DNA from: Coriaria nepalensis
Lineage: Eukaryota; Streptophyta; Magnoliopsida; Cucurbitales; Coriariaceae
Reading direction: 5' to 3'
NCBI GenBank assembly: GCA_027186245.1
Contig: CP114481.1
Location: 23,467,501-23,531,500 of the forward strand
Length of the DNA: 64,000 bases
Part shown: positions 63,180-64,000 of the stretch, piece after piece
How the letters are laid out: each line of letters starts with the position of its first letter
How positions within the stretch are numbered: the stretch's first letter is position 1
Notes under the pieces: generated by a model
Databases searched by the model: none
What the model was told of the DNA's origin: nothing
Seen by the model: the letters and a program-made list of their open reading frames with translations, nothing else
Translations under genes and position numbers: made by a program

Positions 63180-64000
63180 TTTTGAATTAATTTAGAATGA
63201 TTTATTGACTAGAAGAGACTCAGTGACATGACTTTAAGGCTAAACAAAAGCATTGTTGCCTTTAGTAGATCAACTGCAAGTTATGCACGAAAGTCATGTT
63301 TAAAGGCCGAATTTCGTTCGAAGTAATTTAGAATGATTTAATGACTAAAAGAGACGCAATACTATGACTTTAAGCCTAAAAAAATGCATATTTGGCTTCA
63401 ATAGATCAATTACAAGTTATGCATGAAAGTCGTGCCTTCAATGCAAAAATAGAATTGGTTGGAAGTGCTTTCACACAATTTGATGATATGAAAAGACTGA
63501 ACGATATACTTTTTAAGGCAAAAATAATGCATTATTGTCTTGAATAAATTAATTGCAAGTTATGTAAGAAAATCATGTTTGAAGGGCGAAAATAGAATTC
63601 GTTCGACGTAATTTGGAATAATTTAATAACTAGAAGAGACTTAGTGACATGACTTTAAGGCTAAACAAATGCATTTTTGCCTTCAATAGATCAACTGCAA
63701 GTTATGCACGAAAGTCATTTTTAAAGGACGAATTTCGTTCGAAGTGATTTAGAATGATTTAATGACTAAAAGAGACGCAATAATATGACTTTTAGGCTAA
63801 AAAAATGCATAGTTGCCTTCACTAGATCAATTGCAACTTATGCATGAAAGTCATGTCTTAAATGGAAAAATAGAATTGGTTCGATGTTCTTTCAAACAAT
63901 TTAATAATATGAAAAGACTGAATGATTTGCTTTTTAAGTCTAGAATAATGCATTGTTGTCTTCAGTAGATTAATTGCAAGTTATGTAACAAAATCATATT
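63180..64000 (+). repeat. Right-end mosaic units
   Basis: From about 63,390 to 63,900 the sequence follows 55,970-56,490 (TCACACAATTTGATG, GAACGAT, GTCTTGAATAAATTAATTGC, TTCGACGTAATTTGGAATA, AATGGAAAAATAG, TTCGATGTTC). The last 60 bases instead follow the C tail near 58,611 (AAGTCTAGAATAATGC, CTTCAGTAG). The window ends inside C. Confidence 0.75.

Larger units (their letters stand above)
1..64000 (+). repeat. Satellite DNA array, 421-bp trimeric unit
   Basis: The whole window is a head-to-tail tandem array. The landmark GACTAGAAGAGACT, or a one- or two-base variant, occurs 154 times (first at 37, 458, 881, 1302; last at 62786, 63207, 63628), and most spacings are exactly 421 bp. Exceptions are small indels (408, 413, 420, 422, 423 bp) and seven rearranged units (136, 255, 278 twice, 283, 285 and 707 bp). 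All units lie in the same orientation and no foreign sequence interrupts them. G+C is about 29% on the lines counted. Arrays of this size and regularity are characteristic of centromeric or pericentromeric heterochromatin in eukaryotes; that location is inferred, since no unique sequence anchors the window. I do not recognise the family or species. Confidence 0.98.
49896..64000 (+). repeat. Right region: patchwork of duplicated blocks
   Basis: About 33 units plus a partial last one. Blocks several kb apart are near copies of each other and are listed separately. Variant classes include C copies with GCAATATATGTAATAAAATC (50.27, 51.94, 55.29 kb) and related AAAATATGTAATAAAATC (56.99 kb). Units 56631 and 57052 have altered landmarks GAGAAGGAGAGACT and GATAAGGAGAGACT. 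Unit 57052 is 420 bp because TAGTTAATTGC lacks a base. No unique sequence is present to the window end. Confidence 0.85.

Noticed and set aside
1..64000. CRISPR array
   Set aside because: The repeats are contiguous 421-bp units without variable spacers, so this is satellite, not a repeat-spacer array.
1..64000. Tandem gene family or rDNA-type cluster
   Set aside because: Unit size and AT-rich sequence with stops in every frame at fixed places do not fit genes, and no rRNA or tRNA motifs (such as A/B boxes in a cloverleaf) are visible.
1..64000. Inverted units or large palindromes
   Set aside because: Every landmark found reads on the plus strand; only short palindromes such as ATGCAT, TTCGAA and TCCGGA were seen.

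Overview
This window is one uninterrupted eukaryotic satellite DNA array. From first to last base it consists of head-to-tail copies of an AT-rich repeat (about 29% G+C on the lines I counted), all in the same orientation. I found no unique flanking sequence, transposon, microsatellite, RNA gene or convincing protein gene. Both window edges fall inside the repeat, so the true array is longer than 64 kb. The organism cannot be identified from this. Long homogenised satellite of this kind is typical of eukaryotic centromeric or pericentromeric heterochromatin.

The basic unit is 421 bp. I followed one landmark (GACTAGAAGAGACT and its variants) through the window and located 154 occurrences, giving 153 complete units. 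Most spacings are exactly 421 bp. Each unit is built from three diverged relatives of one ancestral monomer, called here A (136 bp), B (152 bp) and C (133 bp). All three share a core resembling CTTTAAGGCTAAA, ATGCAT, GTTGCCTTCAATAGAT and TGCAAGTTATG. The cores are spaced 136, 143 and 142 bp apart (A to B, B to C, C to next A), so the 421-bp unit is already a three-monomer higher-order repeat.

Layout. 1-15.2 kb: diverse units, with three crossover-rearranged units (285, 707 and 283 bp). 15.2-27.8 kb: begins with 255- and 136-bp truncated units and is dominated by a B variant ending CGTCCGGAG; multi-unit repeats lie at 20.2-23.6 kb. 27.8-42.8 kb: mixed, older-looking units, with an 842-bp period at 27.8-29.9 kb, a 278-bp unit and a 408-bp unit. 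42.8-49.9 kb: the most homogeneous part, with near-identical 842-bp copies followed by an alternating 413/421-bp (834/1,668-bp) repeat. 49.9-64 kb: a patchwork of duplicated blocks several kb apart, ending in variants that also occur near the left end.

The window therefore reads as a record of satellite evolution: a founding trimer, in-register unequal exchanges between subunits, and at least one recent local amplification. The A subunit carries a 17-bp site that partly resembles the mammalian CENP-B box. The three longest open frames are by-products of the repeat and are not annotated as genes.
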